Positions 54,513 to 62,561 of a DNA stretch of 64,000 bases are shown in pieces. Source of the stretch: Pelosinus sp. IPA-1 (lineage in GTDB: Bacteria; Bacillota; Negativicutes; DSM-13327). Both the position numbers and the translations under genes were made by a program. The DNA is taken from positions 310,001 to 374,000 of the forward strand of contig NZ_BSVC01000001.1 in assembly GCF_030269905.1 (NCBI RefSeq), written 5' to 3'. How positions within the stretch are numbered: the stretch's first letter is position 1; each line of letters starts with the position of its first letter. The notes under the pieces are model-generated. The model searched no databases and was not told the origin of the DNA. It was given only the letters and a program-made list of their open reading frames with translations.

Positions 54513-55493
54513 ATGCATGAAATGAAGCTTCTACCTTTTGAGGTGAAAGAAATCTTGGACAATGCGGAAAAAATACCCGATGGTATTCAATTAATGAAAG
54601 CACCGGAAGTTTGGGAGCCAAGCAAGCGGGGCCAAGGGGTAGTAGTTGCCATTCTGGATACCGGCTGCCAATTGGACCATCCCGATTTAAAGGACCGAAT
54701 CATTGGCGGACGTAATTTTACAACGAATAATAATAGTGATCCGGATCAATTTGGTGATACCAACGGACATGGTACCCATGTGGCGGGAACGATTGCTGCT
54801 GTTGAAAATGGGCAGGGTGTTGTTGGTATGGCCCCGCAAGTTAGCTTGCTCATTCTCAAGGTACTTGACAGTAGTGGTGGCGGTGGCTACCAAAATTTGA
54901 TTGATGCGATTAACTATGCCTTGGAGTGGCAGGGGCCTGAAGGACAAAAGGTGCGCATCCTGTCCATGTCCTTAGGTGGGGAAGCGGATGACCCGGCCTT
55001 ACATACCGCCATTGCTCAGGCAATCGGCGCTGGTGTATTAGTAGTCTGCGCCGCCGGTAATACAGGGCAAGTGGAAAGGCAGTTTCCTGGCGGTTATAAC
55101 GAAGTCGTTGGTGTGGGAGCTGTGGATTTGGATAAAAAATTGGCGTCTTTCAGTACGATGAATAAGGAAATTGATGTGGTGGCTCCCGGTGTTGGCATTC
55201 TTTCCACCTATCCAGATAATCGTTATGCCATTCTTTCTGGTACTTCCATGGCTACCCCTCATATTGCCGGGGCTGCGGCTCTCATCATTAATCAGTGCGA
55301 ACAGGATTTTGAACGCACCCTGACCGAAACGGAGATTTATGCTCAGCTTTGCAAGCGGACAAGCGCCTTAGGTTATAAAAAAATAAAAGAAGGCAACGGC
55401 TTTCTGGATTTGACCGTCGGTTACCAGATTGTCTTACATCCTATGGCGCTGGAATCTGATGTTCAGCAAGTAAAGGTGGGGAGTCATGTTTGA
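54513..55493 (+). CDS. Intracellular-type subtilisin (S8 serine protease)
   Basis: A 326-residue subtilase, the size of Bacillus intracellular subtilisins. No signal peptide. The N-terminus has LLPFEVKEI, which resembles the LIPY inhibitory propeptide of that group. The triad is visible: Asp in AILDTGCQLDHPD (near residue 48), His in NGHGTHVAGT (near 86) and Ser in GTSMATPHIAG (near 248), with oxyanion Asn in CAAGNTG. A perfect AAGGAGGTG precedes the ATG. It may mature or degrade proteins in the cytoplasm; its link to B12 uptake is unknown. Confidence 0.9.
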   Translation: MHEMKLLPFEVKEILDNAEKIPDGIQLMKAPEVWEPSKRGQGVVVAILDTGCQLDHPDLKDRIIGGRNFTTNNNSDPDQFGDTNGHGTHVAGTIAAVENGQGVVGMAPQVSLLILKVLDSSGGGGYQNLIDAINYALEWQGPEGQKVRILSMSLGGEADDPALHTAIAQAIGAGVLVVCAAGNTGQVERQFPGGYNEVVGVGAVDLDKKLASFSTMNKEIDVVAPGVGILSTYPDNRYAILSGTSMATPHIAGAAALIINQCEQDFERTLTETEIYAQLCKRTSALGYKKIKEGNGFLDLTVGYQIVLHPMALESDVQQVKVGSHV

Positions 55494-55506
55494 TAGGAGA
55501 GAAAGG

Positions 55507-56121
55507 ATGTGGTTCATCATGAAGAAAACATTGGCACTCTTGCCACTGGCCCTTTTGTTTGCCTTTCCATCTTTTGCGGGTGCGGCGGACAGCGCGCCAA
55601 AAGAGGCTGCCCTTCCTGCCTCCTTTTATTGTGCCTCAGCCAAACAAATTGCAGAAAGTTATGTGCTGCTGATTAAAGAAAAATATGCCAAGCAAGCAAA
55701 AGACCAGAACTATTTTGAAGCGCAGCTGAAATATCAAATTGTGGCAGCAAAATTTTCAGGTATACGTTCCACCATTGAATTAGAAGCAATTGGGGGAAGC
55801 CGTATTCCCAATGTGAATGATTCCAGGTATCAGCCAATGGTAATGGAGGCATTGAGGGCTTTTGATGATTTTAACGCAGTTTCTCAAAAAATTATATTTT
55901 CTACTCCCAATACTGTCAGTACACAGGCCATTACCTCACTTGATTTTTCCACGGTCATTACCGATATTTTTTCCTTTGTATCCAGGTTTCAGGAACTTTG
56001 GGTGAAACAAGACGAAATCAGAGAAACCAGGTTAAAAAAATTGAGTGAATGGATTGATCAATATTACAAATGGTCAAATTGGGATGATATTGGCAAGCCA
56101 GCTACTACGAATGCCTCATAG
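55507..56121 (+). CDS. Secreted helical protein of unknown function
   Basis: A 204-residue protein with a clear signal peptide (KKTLALLPLALLFAFPSFAGA, cleavage before AD near residue 24) and a mostly helical mature part rich in Lys, Gln and Ala (ESYVLLIKEKYAKQAKDQ). One Cys. I start at ATG 55507 (AGGAG nine bases upstream); ATG 55486, overlapping the protease stop, and ATG 55519 are alternatives. It is translationally coupled to the subtilisin. No family is recognised. Confidence 0.7.
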   Translation: MWFIMKKTLALLPLALLFAFPSFAGAADSAPKEAALPASFYCASAKQIAESYVLLIKEKYAKQAKDQNYFEAQLKYQIVAAKFSGIRSTIELEAIGGSRIPNVNDSRYQPMVMEALRAFDDFNAVSQKIIFSTPNTVSTQAITSLDFSTVITDIFSFVSRFQELWVKQDEIRETRLKKLSEWIDQYYKWSNWDDIGKPATTNAS

Positions 56122-56181
56122 TTTTTATCACTTGTGGGGTAAAATAAGTATAGAGATTCTATAATAAAATAATTATGGATT

Positions 56182-56220
56182 GAGAAAACTGCTTATCATA
56201 GATAGGCAGCTTTCTTTCGG
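56182..56220. terminator. Hairpin between convergent genes
   Basis: GAAAACTGC pairs with GCAGCTTTC and is followed by TTTC; it likely ends the protease unit and, in reverse, the ABC gene. Confidence 0.6.
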
Positions 56221-56232
56221 TAACGTCATTTT

Positions 56233-57966
56233 TCACATTGCGGGCAGTTTTGATAATTCCCAGCGTCCTAATCCGTCTAGCTTCAGTTGTAAGGTATGAA
56301 ATTTCTTTAATACATCCCGATGTCCTACACTGATTAGCACGGTTCTTGGCAAGGCTGTTTGCAAGAGGTTATACATATAGAGTTCGGTTTCTTTGTCGAG
56401 AGACGAAGTTGCTTCATCAAGTAGCAGCCAGTCCGGTTTGTGTAAGATGGCTCTGGCAATTGCTAATTTTTGTTGCTCGCCTAAGGATAAGATTTTCCCC
56501 CAATTTTCTTCTTGATCTAATTTTTCCGTAAGGAATGATAACTGACACAGTTTCAATGTTTTTTGCATAGATTGCCTGGTAATTGGAGTAGTATGGCGAG
56601 GGTATAGAAGTACGTTGTATAGTGTATGGATTGGAATATATGATTTTTGCGGTAGTAAGATTACGTTTTCCTTGGGTGGGTAAGAAATTGTACCTTGGGA
56701 AAAAGGCCAAAGCCCAGTTAAGGTCTTTAATAAAGTGCTTTTGCCAGAGCCGGAGGGGCCAATAATTAGTAGATTATCCTTTTTCATTAACTGTAGAGAA
56801 AAGTATTTTAACAAAGGTTCCCTCCGGGGACTTTGTATAGAAAGATCTTCGGCGATAAAAGTATTGTTTGCAGGGAACCTTATGGTAAGTGCTTGGGTTT
56901 CTTTTAGCAATAATTGAGCTTTATTCATATTTTGGGTAAAATACTTAAGACGAATCAAAATAGACTGCCATTCTGCAATTTTGCTAAAACTATCAATAAT
57001 ATAAGAAAGGGCAGAGTGGACATACCAATAAGCTCCGGATATTTCAAAGAGCTGACCTAACTGTATTTCGTTATTGAAATAGAGGGGCGAGGCCATGAGA
57101 AAGGCAAAAACGATGGATAAATGAGAATAACTGGCAGTTAACCAGGTTATATTTTTATTTGTATTCATTATTTTTCCAAAGTTAGTATAAATATTATGAA
57201 AAATATTTTTGAAATTATTATTTTCTGCAGCCTCGCCGTTATATAGTGCAATGCTTTCGTCGTTTTCTCTAAAACGGACAAGGGCGTAACGAAAATCGGC
57301 TTCGTAACCTTGTTGTAAAACATGTAGCTTCACCAATGGGCGTCCTACTTGCGTAATAATGTAGGTGCCTATGAAGGAATATCCTAAGGATGCCCAGACT
57401 AGATAACCATAGATGGTTATAGAAGTATGACCAACTGTAACGCCAAGGTTCCCAGACAGTTGCCACAAGACCATAATAAAGGTAAGAAGAGTAGCTAGTT
57501 GTTTTAATAGTCCGAAGAAAAGACTAAGTGTATTTGAAGCAAGTAAATGTAGGTCTTCACTGATGCGTTGGTCTGGATTGTCAGTACTATGGAGTAAATG
57601 ATTCATGTAATAATAGGTTTTATCCTGAAGCCAGCGCTGCAGATAGTAGTGGGTCATCCATTGTCGCCAACGTATTTGCAGCATCATTTGAAAAAAGACC
57701 TGGCACCCGGAAATAATAATAAAAATGCCACCGATCTGGCTGAAATCAAATAATGCACTAATAAAACCAGCATAATTATAATATTGGAGTTGGTGATAAA
57801 AATTGCCTTGCCAATGATTTAAATACAGATGAATAAAAACAATTCCTACATTTAGTGAGATGGTGATAAGGAGTAATCCCCAGGCTAGAGGCGCCTTTTT
57901 TGAAAACCAATAGGAAGTGATTAACTGCCAGGGGGGAATCTGTAGAGGTGTTTTTCCTAGTCCCAC
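56233..57966 (-). CDS. ABC transporter of the SbmA/BacA-like (YddA) fused type
   Basis: A 577-residue half-transporter with an N-terminal SbmA/BacA-like membrane domain of about six segments (residues 1-330; RWRQWMTHYYLQRWLQDKTYY and NPDQRISEDL are family landmarks) and a C-terminal ATPase: Walker A GPSGSGKST near 407, signature LSLGEQQKLAIARA near 497 and Walker B DWLLLDEATSSLD. Members import peptides or, in mycobacteria (Rv1819c), cobalamin. Flanked on both sides by B12-controlled genes but on the opposite strand and without a riboswitch, it is a candidate inner-membrane corrinoid importer by inference. GGAGG precedes the ATG. Confidence 0.88.
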   Translation of the reverse strand: MGLGKTPLQIPPWQLITSYWFSKKAPLAWGLLLITISLNVGIVFIHLYLNHWQGNFYHQLQYYNYAGFISALFDFSQIGGIFIIISGCQVFFQMMLQIRWRQWMTHYYLQRWLQDKTYYYMNHLLHSTDNPDQRISEDLHLLASNTLSLFFGLLKQLATLLTFIMVLWQLSGNLGVTVGHTSITIYGYLVWASLGYSFIGTYIITQVGRPLVKLHVLQQGYEADFRYALVRFRENDESIALYNGEAAENNNFKNIFHNIYTNFGKIMNTNKNITWLTASYSHLSIVFAFLMASPLYFNNEIQLGQLFEISGAYWYVHSALSYIIDSFSKIAEWQSILIRLKYFTQNMNKAQLLLKETQALTIRFPANNTFIAEDLSIQSPRREPLLKYFSLQLMKKDNLLIIGPSGSGKSTLLKTLTGLWPFSQGTISYPPKENVILLPQKSYIPIHTLYNVLLYPRHTTPITRQSMQKTLKLCQLSFLTEKLDQEENWGKILSLGEQQKLAIARAILHKPDWLLLDEATSSLDKETELYMYNLLQTALPRTVLISVGHRDVLKKFHTLQLKLDGLGRWELSKLPAM

Positions 57967-58221
57967 AACTCTCCTCCTCGATACATGATTATTTACTCTT
58001 TATGCAGCATTTTTACATTATGCTAGAAAAAATCTCTAGTGGAAGAGACATTAGAGTGAACCAGAGAGTGTGCTAATAAAACTTTCGTCAAAAGATGTAT
58101 CGGTCTTCATCTTATTAAAAGATATGATAAATATATGTAGTTATTGGTAGAATATGATGAGGAGTAGTCCGATTAAAAGATGGTATTGACAAATAAATAC
58201 AACAGACTATGCGGAAACAAA

Positions 58222-58250
58222 TTGACAAGAAAGTAGGAATGTGATATTTT
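58222..58250 (+). promoter_or_regulatory. Promoter of the double riboswitch leader
   Basis: TTGACA (58222-58227) and TATTTT (58245-58250) with a 17-bp spacer, upstream of riboswitch 6. Confidence 0.65.
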
Positions 58251-58285
58251 AAATAAGTGAGTTACAAAATGCACAATCTAATAAA

Positions 58286-58490
58286 ATGAGATAGGTGCCC
58301 GCAAGGGCTTAATAGGGAAGTCCGGTAAAAAATGCCGGCGCGGTCCCGCCACTGTATTGGTGAGCGACTTCAAGAAGATGCCACTGGGATGAAGATCTTG
58401 GGAAGGTTTGGAGAAGCGATGATCCAGAGCCAGGAGAACTGCCTATTTAACGATCACCGTTTGACCTACGAGAGATGGGGAGGGGATTAT
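58286..58490 (+). ncRNA. Cobalamin riboswitch 6 (first of a tandem pair)
   Basis: Core blocks: ATAGGTGCCCGCAAGGGC, TTAATAGGGAAGTCCGG, GGTCCCGCCACTGT, CCAGGAGAACTGCC and GACCTACGAGAGATGGGG. The usual CCTGCGAG reads CCTACGAG here and in riboswitch 7. It is near-identical to riboswitch 7. Confidence 0.95.
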
Positions 58491-58548
58491 TTGAGTTGTC
58501 TATGTTATAGGCTGGTTTCGTGTCGTTTTTTTAGTGGAACTAGTATTA

Positions 58549-58620
58549 AAATGGATTTTTCAGATAGTCACCTCTTCCTGCGAAGAGTTAGGCTGACTAT
58601 CTGAGAAATCCATTTTTGTT
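58549..58620 (+). terminator. Terminator of cobalamin riboswitch 6
   Basis: A long stem pairs AAATGGATTTTTCAGATAGTC with its near complement GACTATCTGAGAAATCCATTT and ends in TTTTG. Confidence 0.88.
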
Positions 58621-58723
58621 TGCCTAAAAGTGGCAATCCTTATAAGGTGGTGTATATGCGATTTGCAGTATTTAAGGTCAAATTAAACTTTACCTAATTT
58701 ATTCTTTTGGATAATAGAATATA

Positions 58724-58922
58724 GAGATAGGTGCCCGTAAGGGCTTAATAGGGAAGTCCGGTAAAACGCCGGCGCGGTCCCGCCACTGTATTGGTGAGCA
58801 ACTTCAAGAGTATGCCACTGGGATGGAAATCCTGGGAAGGTTTGGAGGAGCAATGATCCAGAGCCAGGAGAACTGCCTATTTGACAATCACCGTTTGACC
58901 TACGAGAGATGGGGAGGGGATT
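58724..58922 (+). ncRNA. Cobalamin riboswitch 7 (second of a tandem pair)
   Basis: Same blocks as riboswitch 6, including the CCTACGAG variant, with its own terminator. The pair looks like a duplication of an aptamer-terminator unit of about 435 bp. Confidence 0.95.
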
Positions 58923-58979
58923 ATTTGGCAGTCTATTATAGACTAGTTTCACAGTGCTTTTTTTCCTGTGACTAAGAAT

Positions 58980-59052
58980 AAAAATGGATTTTTCAGGTAG
59001 TCAATTCTCCCTAGCAGAAGTTAGGCTGACAATCTGAAAAATCCATTTTTTA
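58980..59052 (+). terminator. Terminator of cobalamin riboswitch 7
   Basis: Stem AAAATGGATTTTTCAG / CTGAAAAATCCATTTT with a long apical part, followed by TTTATT; clearly homologous to the riboswitch-6 terminator. Confidence 0.88.
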
Positions 59053-59118
59053 TTATGTAAAAAATAAAAACGAGGAATTTACAATTTTATAAGTTAATAT
59101 CCGATGTTACTGGATTAG

Positions 59119-59164
59119 ATGGGGTAGGGTGCTGTTAAGGTTTAATCCGGAAGGTCCGTACCTT
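59119..59164 (+). other. Remnant of a cobalamin riboswitch 5' half
   Basis: GTAGGGTGCTGTTAAGG, TTTAATCCGGAAGGTCCG resembles the first third of the aptamers above (ATAGGTGCCCGTAAGGGC, TTAATAGGGAAGTCCGG), but the B12-box and 3' parts are missing. It lies just before the Nfu-like gene and looks like a decayed third copy. Confidence 0.6.
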
Positions 59165-59241
59165 GGCTTCTAGGATATATTGTACCAACGAATGCAGAAG
59201 ATTTGTTAGATGAATAATTGGGATTAATTGGAGGTGAGTAA

Positions 59242-59568
59242 ATGAAAAAGCAAGTTAATAAAATTACAGTTGAAGAAAAAATTCGGCCAGTGTTAGATGC
59301 TTATCATGCCAATGTAGAATTAGTGAAAGTAACAGCAGACGGATTCTTAAAAGTAAGGATTACGGGTGCTTATGTTTCTTGTCACGATGCTGAAAAAAAT
59401 ATACTAGCAGTGGTAGAAAAGGCATTTAGAGAAGTAATATGCTCAGATATAAAAGGTGTCATAGTAGTAGGAAAAATGAAAAGAAAAATTAACAATATCT
59501 TGAATTTTTTGTATAGAGATATTACAAAACGTTATAAAGAATGTAACCCATCATCCTTCCATGTATGA
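59242..59568 (+). CDS. NifU C-terminal (Nfu)-like protein lacking the first cluster cysteine
   Basis: A 108-residue protein. Residues about 9-75 follow the Nfu domain: EEKIRPVLDAYHANVELVKVT then VKVRITGA-type text and a helix. Nfu proteins carry an FeS cluster on a CxxC pair; here the motif reads GAYVSCHDAE, so only the second Cys remains. The C-terminal 30 residues are basic (KMKRKINN) and not part of the domain. GGAGGTG precedes the ATG. Two riboswitches upstream place it under B12 control; a role in metal or cluster handling is inference. Confidence 0.75.
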   Translation: MKKQVNKITVEEKIRPVLDAYHANVELVKVTADGFLKVRITGAYVSCHDAEKNILAVVEKAFREVICSDIKGVIVVGKMKRKINNILNFLYRDITKRYKECNPSSFHV

Positions 59569-59699
59569 GTCTGACAATAGAAGAGCTGGGGAGCAGTCCT
59601 TTCCAATTGAGAGTCAAGTTGAGTTAAACTCTGCGTATTAAGCATTCTTTATGGATGCTTGAGTAGAACTATTTTTATTCTAAGGAGGAAATGATTAGT

Positions 59700-60674
59700 A
59701 TGAAGCGAATCAATTACATGTTTTTGACAATTTTAGTACTGATATCATTCTTATTTATAGGTTGTGCAAATAAACAAGCCACAAACTCTAGTTCTAAAGA
59801 ACAACAGGGTGTAGTTGCGGTTAAAAACAATAAACGTACGATTGAATTTCCAAATGTTCCTCAGCGAGTTGTTACTTTAAATCAACATGCCACCGAAATT
59901 ATGCTGGCACTGGGCCTTTCTGACAAGCTGGTAGGAGTAACCCATTTAAAAGGCGAAACGCAGTCTGAATACAAGGAACAATACAATAGAATTCCTGTAT
60001 TATCAGATAACTATCCTTCAAAAGAGGTTTTATTCGGAGCAAAACCAGATTTTGTCTATGGTCATAAAGATGCTTTTGAGGATAAGTGGATTGGTTCTGC
60101 GGATGAGCTTGAAAAACAAAATGTTAAAAGTTATATTACTCAAGGAGCGCTTTTAGAGCATGCAACGATTCAGGATGTATACGATGATATCAGCAATGTA
60201 GGTGAAATTTTTCATATTGAGATGAAAGCACAAGATATCATTAAAAATGTAAAAACAGAGATTCAGCAAGTAAAAGAAAAAACAGACTTTGTAGATAAAC
60301 GAGTCCAAGTTCTGATCTTTGATGGGGCAATGGGGAATCAGGTTACAGTCGCAGGTCGATCTTTAGAAAGTGACTTAATACGCTTAGCAGGCGGTGACAA
60401 TGTATTTAGTCATTTGGAAAAAAATTGGGAAAAAACGAATTGGCAGGAAATAGTAAGACGTAATCCTGATGTGATAGTAATTAATGATCATGCCACACAA
60501 TCAGCCCAGGAAACAATACAAATGCTTGTTAGAAATCCAGCATTAGCTGAGGTAGAAGCAATTAAGAAACAACGATTTGTTATATTTCCCTTCAATGATA
60601 CAAATGAAGGGATCAGAAGCGGTAAAACGGTACAATGGCTAGCTAAGGCTTTTTATCCTCAGTTATTTCACTAA
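59700..60674 (+). CDS. BtuF/FecB-type ABC substrate-binding lipoprotein
   Basis: A 324-residue class III solute-binding protein. Signal peptide and lipobox (FLFIGC, Cys near residue 22), then the two-lobed fold: RVVTLNQHATEIMLALGLSDKLVG, KPDFVYGHKDAF, and NPDVIVINDH. I start at ATG 59700; ATG 59691 lies too close to AAGGAGG. In the same unit as the Nfu-like gene behind tandem cobalamin riboswitches, so a corrinoid or siderophore-like cobalt ligand is likely. No BtuC or BtuD homologue is in the window. Confidence 0.88.
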   Translation: MKRINYMFLTILVLISFLFIGCANKQATNSSSKEQQGVVAVKNNKRTIEFPNVPQRVVTLNQHATEIMLALGLSDKLVGVTHLKGETQSEYKEQYNRIPVLSDNYPSKEVLFGAKPDFVYGHKDAFEDKWIGSADELEKQNVKSYITQGALLEHATIQDVYDDISNVGEIFHIEMKAQDIIKNVKTEIQQVKEKTDFVDKRVQVLIFDGAMGNQVTVAGRSLESDLIRLAGGDNVFSHLEKNWEKTNWQEIVRRNPDVIVINDHATQSAQETIQMLVRNPALAEVEAIKKQRFVIFPFNDTNEGIRSGKTVQWLAKAFYPQLFH

Positions 60675-60687
60675 TGAATTCCTAGCG

Positions 60688-60730
60688 TTGACAAATCATA
60701 CCGCTTGTTATACGATACAAGCGGTATGAT
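60688..60730 (+). promoter_or_regulatory. Promoter with perfect inverted repeat around its -10 (riboswitch 8)
   Basis: TTGACA (60688-60693) and TACGAT (60711-60716) with a 17-bp spacer. A perfect 14-bp inverted repeat, ATCATACCGCTTGT (60695-60708) and its complement (60717-60730), has the -10 inside its 8-base loop. No U-run follows, so an operator seems likelier than a terminator, though it could also end the upstream gene. Confidence 0.65.
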
Positions 60731-60742
60731 CCCAAAATACAT

Positions 60743-60945
60743 ATAGATGGTATAGGTGCCCTTTGGGCTTAATAGGGAAGTTCGGTTCAAAGCCGGCGCG
60801 GTCCCGCCACTGTAATGAGGAGCAAACCCATGATTATGCCACTGAGACAACAGTCTTGGGAAGGTTTTGGGAAGCGATGATTCTAAGTCAGGAGAACTGC
60901 CTATATAACAGTCACCAATTGACCTGCGAGTGATGGGGAGGGGAT
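60743..60945 (+). ncRNA. Cobalamin riboswitch 8 (cbiK-adenosyltransferase operon)
   Basis: Core blocks: ATAGGTGCCCTTTGGGC, TTAATAGGGAAGTTCGG, GGTCCCGCCACTGT, TCAGGAGAACTGCC and GACCTGCGAGTGATGGGG. Closely related to riboswitches 1, 2 and 9 but with a different promoter. Confidence 0.95.
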
Positions 60946-61027
60946 TAAGTAACGGCGTTATTTGTATTTTTTCTGGCGTACATAGGCTAGGATTTTATAG
61001 ATTAAACAGATTACTTAACGATGTATC

Positions 61028-61065
61028 AAATCCTCTAACTAATTGGTTGGAGGATTTTTTGATTT
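61028..61065 (+). terminator. Terminator of cobalamin riboswitch 8
   Basis: AAATCCTC with GAGGATTT around a TAACTAATTGGTTG apex, followed by TTTT. Confidence 0.85.
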
Positions 61066-61099
61066 GTCACTAGCAGGAAGAAAAAACAGGGAGTGATTC

Positions 61100-61927
61100 A
61101 TGATGAAAAAAGCTATTTTAGTTGTTAGTTTTGGCACTACTTATCAGGATGGTCTACGATTAAACATAGAAAGTGTAGAGAATAAGATTAGAGCTACGTT
61201 TCCTGAGTATGAAGTACGCAGAGCCTTTACATCACGTATTGTTATCAAACGTTTAGCTGCTAGAGACGGTATTCAAATTGATACGGAAACCGAAGCAATA
61301 CAAAAGTTAGAGCGAGAAGGCTATAAGGAAGTATATATTCAGCCATTGCATGTAGTGGCTGGCGAGGAATATGATAAGATAAAAAGGATTGTTGTACAGT
61401 ATGCGCATCAAAAAGAGAAACATTTTGACAAGATAGTAATTGGACGTCCCCTGCTTTATTATACAGGTCAAGAAGAGAAGCCCGATGATTATCTAGAGGC
61501 AATTCAGGCTTTGAAAGTACAACTGCCCGAAATAGGAAGTCGAGAGGCTGTTGTTTTTATGGGGCACGGAGGCATACATCCCGCTAATACTGCTTATGCT
61601 GCATTGCAAATGAAAATGGAAGCGGCTGGTCTAGAAAATGTATTTGTATATACAGTGGAAGGCTTTCCATCTATCGAAAACGTCATTGATAAGTTAACCA
61701 AGCAGAATATCAAAAAAGTAACCCTAATGCCATTTATGCTGGTAGCTGGTGATCATGTCAATAATGATATGGCTGGTGATGAGGAGGACTCTGCTAAATC
61801 CCAATTGCTGGCGGCAGGATTTGAAGTAGCTGTTTATCTTCATGGTTTAGGAGAGAATGCAGGGATTCAGGATCTTTATGTACAGCATTTAAAAGATATC
61901 CTGATTTTAACAGGACAAAATCACTAA
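61100..61927 (+). CDS. cbiK: Anaerobic sirohydrochlorin cobaltochelatase
   Basis: A 275-residue class II chelatase that inserts Co(II) into sirohydrochlorin in anaerobic B12 synthesis. Landmarks: VVSFGTTYQDGLRLNIE at the start, the metal-site His in IQPLHVVAGEEYD near residue 92 and in FMGHGGIHPANTAY near 154, and LMPFMLVAGDHVNNDMAGD near 213. No signal peptide, so it is the cytoplasmic form. GGGAGTG precedes ATGATG; ATG 61103 is an equal alternative. It is 22 bases from the adenosyltransferase gene. Confidence 0.94.
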   Translation: MMKKAILVVSFGTTYQDGLRLNIESVENKIRATFPEYEVRRAFTSRIVIKRLAARDGIQIDTETEAIQKLEREGYKEVYIQPLHVVAGEEYDKIKRIVVQYAHQKEKHFDKIVIGRPLLYYTGQEEKPDDYLEAIQALKVQLPEIGSREAVVFMGHGGIHPANTAYAALQMKMEAAGLENVFVYTVEGFPSIENVIDKLTKQNIKKVTLMPFMLVAGDHVNNDMAGDEEDSAKSQLLAAGFEVAVYLHGLGENAGIQDLYVQHLKDILILTGQNH

Positions 61928-61949
61928 TTTAAGAAAGGAAGAGGATTGC

Positions 61950-62483
61950 ATGGAAAAAAGAGAAGGCCTAATTATTGTTCATACAGGCAATGGTAAGGGA
62001 AAAACCACGGCATCTTTAGGTCTTGGATTAAGAGCTTGGGGGCAGGGATTTAAAGTATTAATATTGCAATTTATAAAAGGCAATTGGAAATATGGAGAAT
62101 TAAAAGCGGCAGAGGCTTTGGGGCCGAACTTTGTAATGCGCCAGATGGGTGAAGGATTTGTTCGTAATGCAAATGAAGATGCTATGGCGGAGCACTGTCA
62201 TGCAGCTGAGGAAGCCTTGACGATGGCACGAAAAGAAATTTTAGCAAAACAGTGGGATATGATTATTTTAGATGAAATCAATTATGCGATTAAATTTGGT
62301 GTTATATCTTTAGCGGCAGTCTTAGAATTACTAGACGCAAAACCTACTGAGTTGCACCTTGTATTGACTGGGCGGGATGTTCGTCCGGAGATCATTGACA
62401 AAGCAGATTTAGTGACTGAAATGAAAGAGATTAAACATCCCTATAAAAAGGGAATAAAGGCTCAAAAAGGTATAGAATTTTAG
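61950..62483 (+). CDS. cobA: Corrinoid adenosyltransferase (CobA/BtuR type)
   Basis: A 177-residue CobA-type ATP:cob(I)alamin adenosyltransferase. Walker-like P-loop HTGNGKGKTT at residues 11-20, LQFIKGNWKYGE, a DEINYAIKFG motif near 110 and TGRDVRPE near 144. It makes adenosylcobalamin, the cofactor that the mutase encoded upstream needs. AGGAAGAGG precedes the ATG. It shares riboswitch 8 with cbiK; no clear terminator follows before the riboswitch-9 promoter. Confidence 0.95.
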   Translation: MEKREGLIIVHTGNGKGKTTASLGLGLRAWGQGFKVLILQFIKGNWKYGELKAAEALGPNFVMRQMGEGFVRNANEDAMAEHCHAAEEALTMARKEILAKQWDMIILDEINYAIKFGVISLAAVLELLDAKPTELHLVLTGRDVRPEIIDKADLVTEMKEIKHPYKKGIKAQKGIEF

Positions 62484-62506
62484 CAGAACTGCTAGCTATC
62501 AATTGC

Positions 62507-62533
62507 TTGACAATTCTTTTGAAATATTATAAA
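62507..62533 (+). promoter_or_regulatory. Promoter of cobalamin riboswitch 9
   Basis: TTGACA (62507-62512) and TATAAA (62528-62533), 15-bp spacer, the same arrangement and flanking bases as before riboswitch 1. Confidence 0.6.
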
Positions 62534-62561
62534 GTGAATCTTATAACATAGAAAAATTCAT

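Noticed and set aside
58332-58604. Plus-strand 90-codon frame
   Set aside because: It lies within riboswitch 6 and its terminator; the coding potential is accidental.
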